A stretch of DNA of 64,000 bases from Martinezella hainanensis. Its GTDB lineage: Bacteria; Pseudomonadota; Alphaproteobacteria; Rhizobiales; Rhizobiaceae. The stretch spans positions 868,001-932,000 of the forward strand of contig NZ_FMAC01000001.1 in NCBI RefSeq assembly GCF_900094555.1, read 5' to 3'. The notes beneath the pieces are model-generated. The model saw only the letters and a program-made list of their open reading frames with translations. It was not told where the DNA came from and did not search any database. This document shows positions 62,603-64,000 of this stretch, piece by piece. A program made the translations under genes and the position numbers. The first letter of the stretch is position 1, and each line of letters opens with the position of its first letter.

Positions 62603-63471
62603 CATCTCCACTCCTTTCCATTGCCGGCCTCAGCGCCGTATCCGACCGCGACGGCGGCGCGCCGATCCTGCGCGACGTTTCTCTGACGCTGGAGCGTGGC
62701 GAAGTGCGCGGGCTCGTCGGCGAAAGCGGTGCCGGAAAATCGACCATCGCCAAGGCGCTGCTCGACATCCTGCCGCGCAGCGTCCGCATCACGCGCGGAT
62801 CGATCCTGTTCGAAAACCGCGATCTCCTCACTCTCTCAGCCAAGGAGTTGCGCGGCATCATGGGCAGCGATATCTCGCTGATTCCGCAGGATCCGCAAAC
62901 GGCACTCAACCCCGGCCGCCGCATCGAGGCGCAGCTGACCGACGGCCTGCGACTGAAACGGGGCATGTCATCAGGCGATGCTCGACTGCGGGCGCTGAAG
63001 CTGCTGGAAGAAGTCCACATCCGCGATCCCGAGCGCGTGCTGCGCGCCTATCCTCATGAATTGTCCGGGGGGATGCGGCAGCGCATCCTGATCGCCGCCG
63101 CCTTCGCACTCGAGCCGAAAATGGTCGTTGCCGACGAGCCGACCACGGCGCTCGACGTTACCGTGCAGAAGCAGATCCTGCGGCTGATCCGCGGCCTGCA
63201 GGAAGCACATGGCACCGCTGTCATCTTCGTCACGCACGATCTCGGTGTCGTCGCGCAGATCTGCGACAGCGTGACCCTGCTATACGCTGGCAAGGTCATC
63301 GAAGCGGGCCGCACGAGCGAGGTGCTCGCCCACCCCAAACATATCTACACGAAATCGCTCGTTGCCGCCGGCCCACGCTACGACCGGCCGGATGCCGGGC
63401 TGACGCCGGTTCCACAAGCCGTCTTCGAGCAACTGCGCCGCGAGATCGGCATTCCGGAGGGCGGCCGATGA
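62599..63471 (+). CDS. ABC transporter ATP-binding protein, DppD type
   Basis: 290 residues from the ATG at 62599, overlapping the upstream stop by ATGA. Walker A GESGAGKST (41-49), Q-loop LIPQDPQTALNP, signature LSGGMRQRI, Walker B MVVADEPTTALD and the H-loop VTHDLGVV. First of two ATPases powering the uptake system. Confidence 0.94.
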   Translation: MTSPLLSIAGLSAVSDRDGGAPILRDVSLTLERGEVRGLVGESGAGKSTIAKALLDILPRSVRITRGSILFENRDLLTLSAKELRGIMGSDISLIPQDPQTALNPGRRIEAQLTDGLRLKRGMSSGDARLRALKLLEEVHIRDPERVLRAYPHELSGGMRQRILIAAAFALEPKMVVADEPTTALDVTVQKQILRLIRGLQEAHGTAVIFVTHDLGVVAQICDSVTLLYAGKVIEAGRTSEVLAHPKHIYTKSLVAAGPRYDRPDAGLTPVPQAVFEQLRREIGIPEGGR

Positions 63472-64000
63472 GTGTTTCCGACAATCTCCTGTCAGCTCGT
63501 GGAATCGAGGTAACCTACGGCGCCAAGCCGCACCTTTTCGGACCGCCGGGCCATGGCATCAAGGTGCTGCACGGCGTCGATATCGATATCCGCCGCGGTG
63601 AAACGATCGGTATCGTCGGTGAGAGCGGCTCGGGCAAGACGACGCTCGGCCGCGCCTTGTTGCGACTGATCGAAGTAAATGCGGGCACTATCCATGTCGA
63701 CGGCAGGGACATCACCCATCTGCCGGATGCCGAGATACGGCCGTTGCGTCGCCGCATGCAGATGATCTTCCAGGACCCGATGGCCTCGCTCAATCCACGC
63801 CACACCATCCGCCGCATCCTCGTCGAGCCGCTGCTTCTGCACAAACTCGCTTCTGATCGGAAAGACGCAGAGAAACGTGTCGCAGAAATCCTCGAGCGGG
63901 TGACGCTGCCGCAAACATGTCTCGACCGCAATCCGCACGAGCTTTCCGGCGGCCAGCGCCAGCGCATCGGCATCGCCCGGGCTGCCCTGCTGAAGCCGGA
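63468..64000 (+). CDS. ABC transporter ATP-binding protein, DppF type (partial, cut by window end)
   Basis: Starts with ATG at 63468, again overlapping the upstream stop by ATGA, and is open to the window edge (177 codons). Walker A GESGSGKTT (51-59), Q-loop MIFQDPMASLNPRHT, and signature LSGGQRQRIGIARA are present; Walker B lies beyond the edge. The insert GAKPHLFGPPGHG before the first strand is typical of DppF/OppF. Confidence 0.93.
   Translation, partial: MSVSDNLLSARGIEVTYGAKPHLFGPPGHGIKVLHGVDIDIRRGETIGIVGESGSGKTTLGRALLRLIEVNAGTIHVDGRDITHLPDAEIRPLRRRMQMIFQDPMASLNPRHTIRRILVEPLLLHKLASDRKDAEKRVAEILERVTLPQTCLDRNPHELSGGQRQRIGIARAALLKP

Noticed and set aside
1..64000. tRNA, rRNA, CRISPR, insertion sequence or prophage
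   Set aside because: Reading the intergenic stretches I saw no cloverleaf-like sequence, no regularly spaced repeats and no transposase or integrase gene.

Overview
The window is chromosomal DNA of a fast-growing Rhizobiaceae bacterium, most likely Rhizobium or a close relative. This rests on a high-GC alphaproteobacterial style, an rpoH1-like gene near purA, the rkpK-lpsL pair that supplies UDP-glucuronate and UDP-galacturonate for surface polysaccharides, a BepDE-type RND pump, a Caulobacter-like xylonate dehydratase, and intergenic palindromes of the kind seen across rhizobial genomes. I saw no phage, transposon, CRISPR, rRNA or tRNA, and no clear foreign island.

Layout. 0-7 kb: heat-shock sigma factor, a long membrane-anchored protein of unknown function, purA, a methyltransferase and an acetyltransferase. 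7-10.4 kb: rkpK-lpsL and a hydrolase. 10.4-20 kb: many small housekeeping or detoxification genes (flavin reductase, methyltransferase, RidA with a VOC protein, DMT transporter, an mhqO-mhqD-like quinone-detoxification pair behind a 28-bp palindrome, ung, yciB, a FlaR-like kinase, a GNAT, a small solenoid-like protein). 20-24.5 kb: a choline-kinase-like phosphotransferase and a dimethylglycine-dehydrogenase-like flavoprotein facing a DeoR regulator. 24.5-31.2 kb: a yeiE/yeiH-like pair, a GGDEF-EAL protein, and a sugar-acid pair (beta-hydroxyacid dehydrogenase plus xylonate dehydratase). 31.4-38 kb: BepDE RND efflux, an esterase and a LysR regulator. 38-41.6 kb: an ECF41 sigma factor with its divergent AhpD/CMD partner, then an AraC regulator and a DMT transporter.

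41.7-47.8 kb is a catabolic block: GntR/FCD regulator, class V PLP enzyme, HpcH/HpaI aldolase, class I aminotransferase, amino-acid-binding protein and a permease, but no ATPase. Two identical-format palindromes (TGATC-N4-GATCA) sit in front of the PLP enzyme gene and between the binding-protein and permease genes, which suggests a GntR-controlled unit.

47.9-64 kb is the most interesting part: MarR, flavoprotein, cyclase (metal hydrolase), second flavoprotein, MarR, aromatic-acid-type MFS importer, indolepyruvate:ferredoxin oxidoreductase (alpha and beta), and a complete dipeptide-type ABC operon whose last gene runs off the window. Near-identical 15-bp palindromes (CAATATCATATATTG and CAAAATCATATTTTG) lie in the cyclase and ior promoters, and a related one lies in the ABC promoter. 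I read this as one MarR-repressed regulon, probably for uptake and oxidation of an aromatic or indolic compound or 2-oxo acid. The substrate cannot be told from sequence alone.
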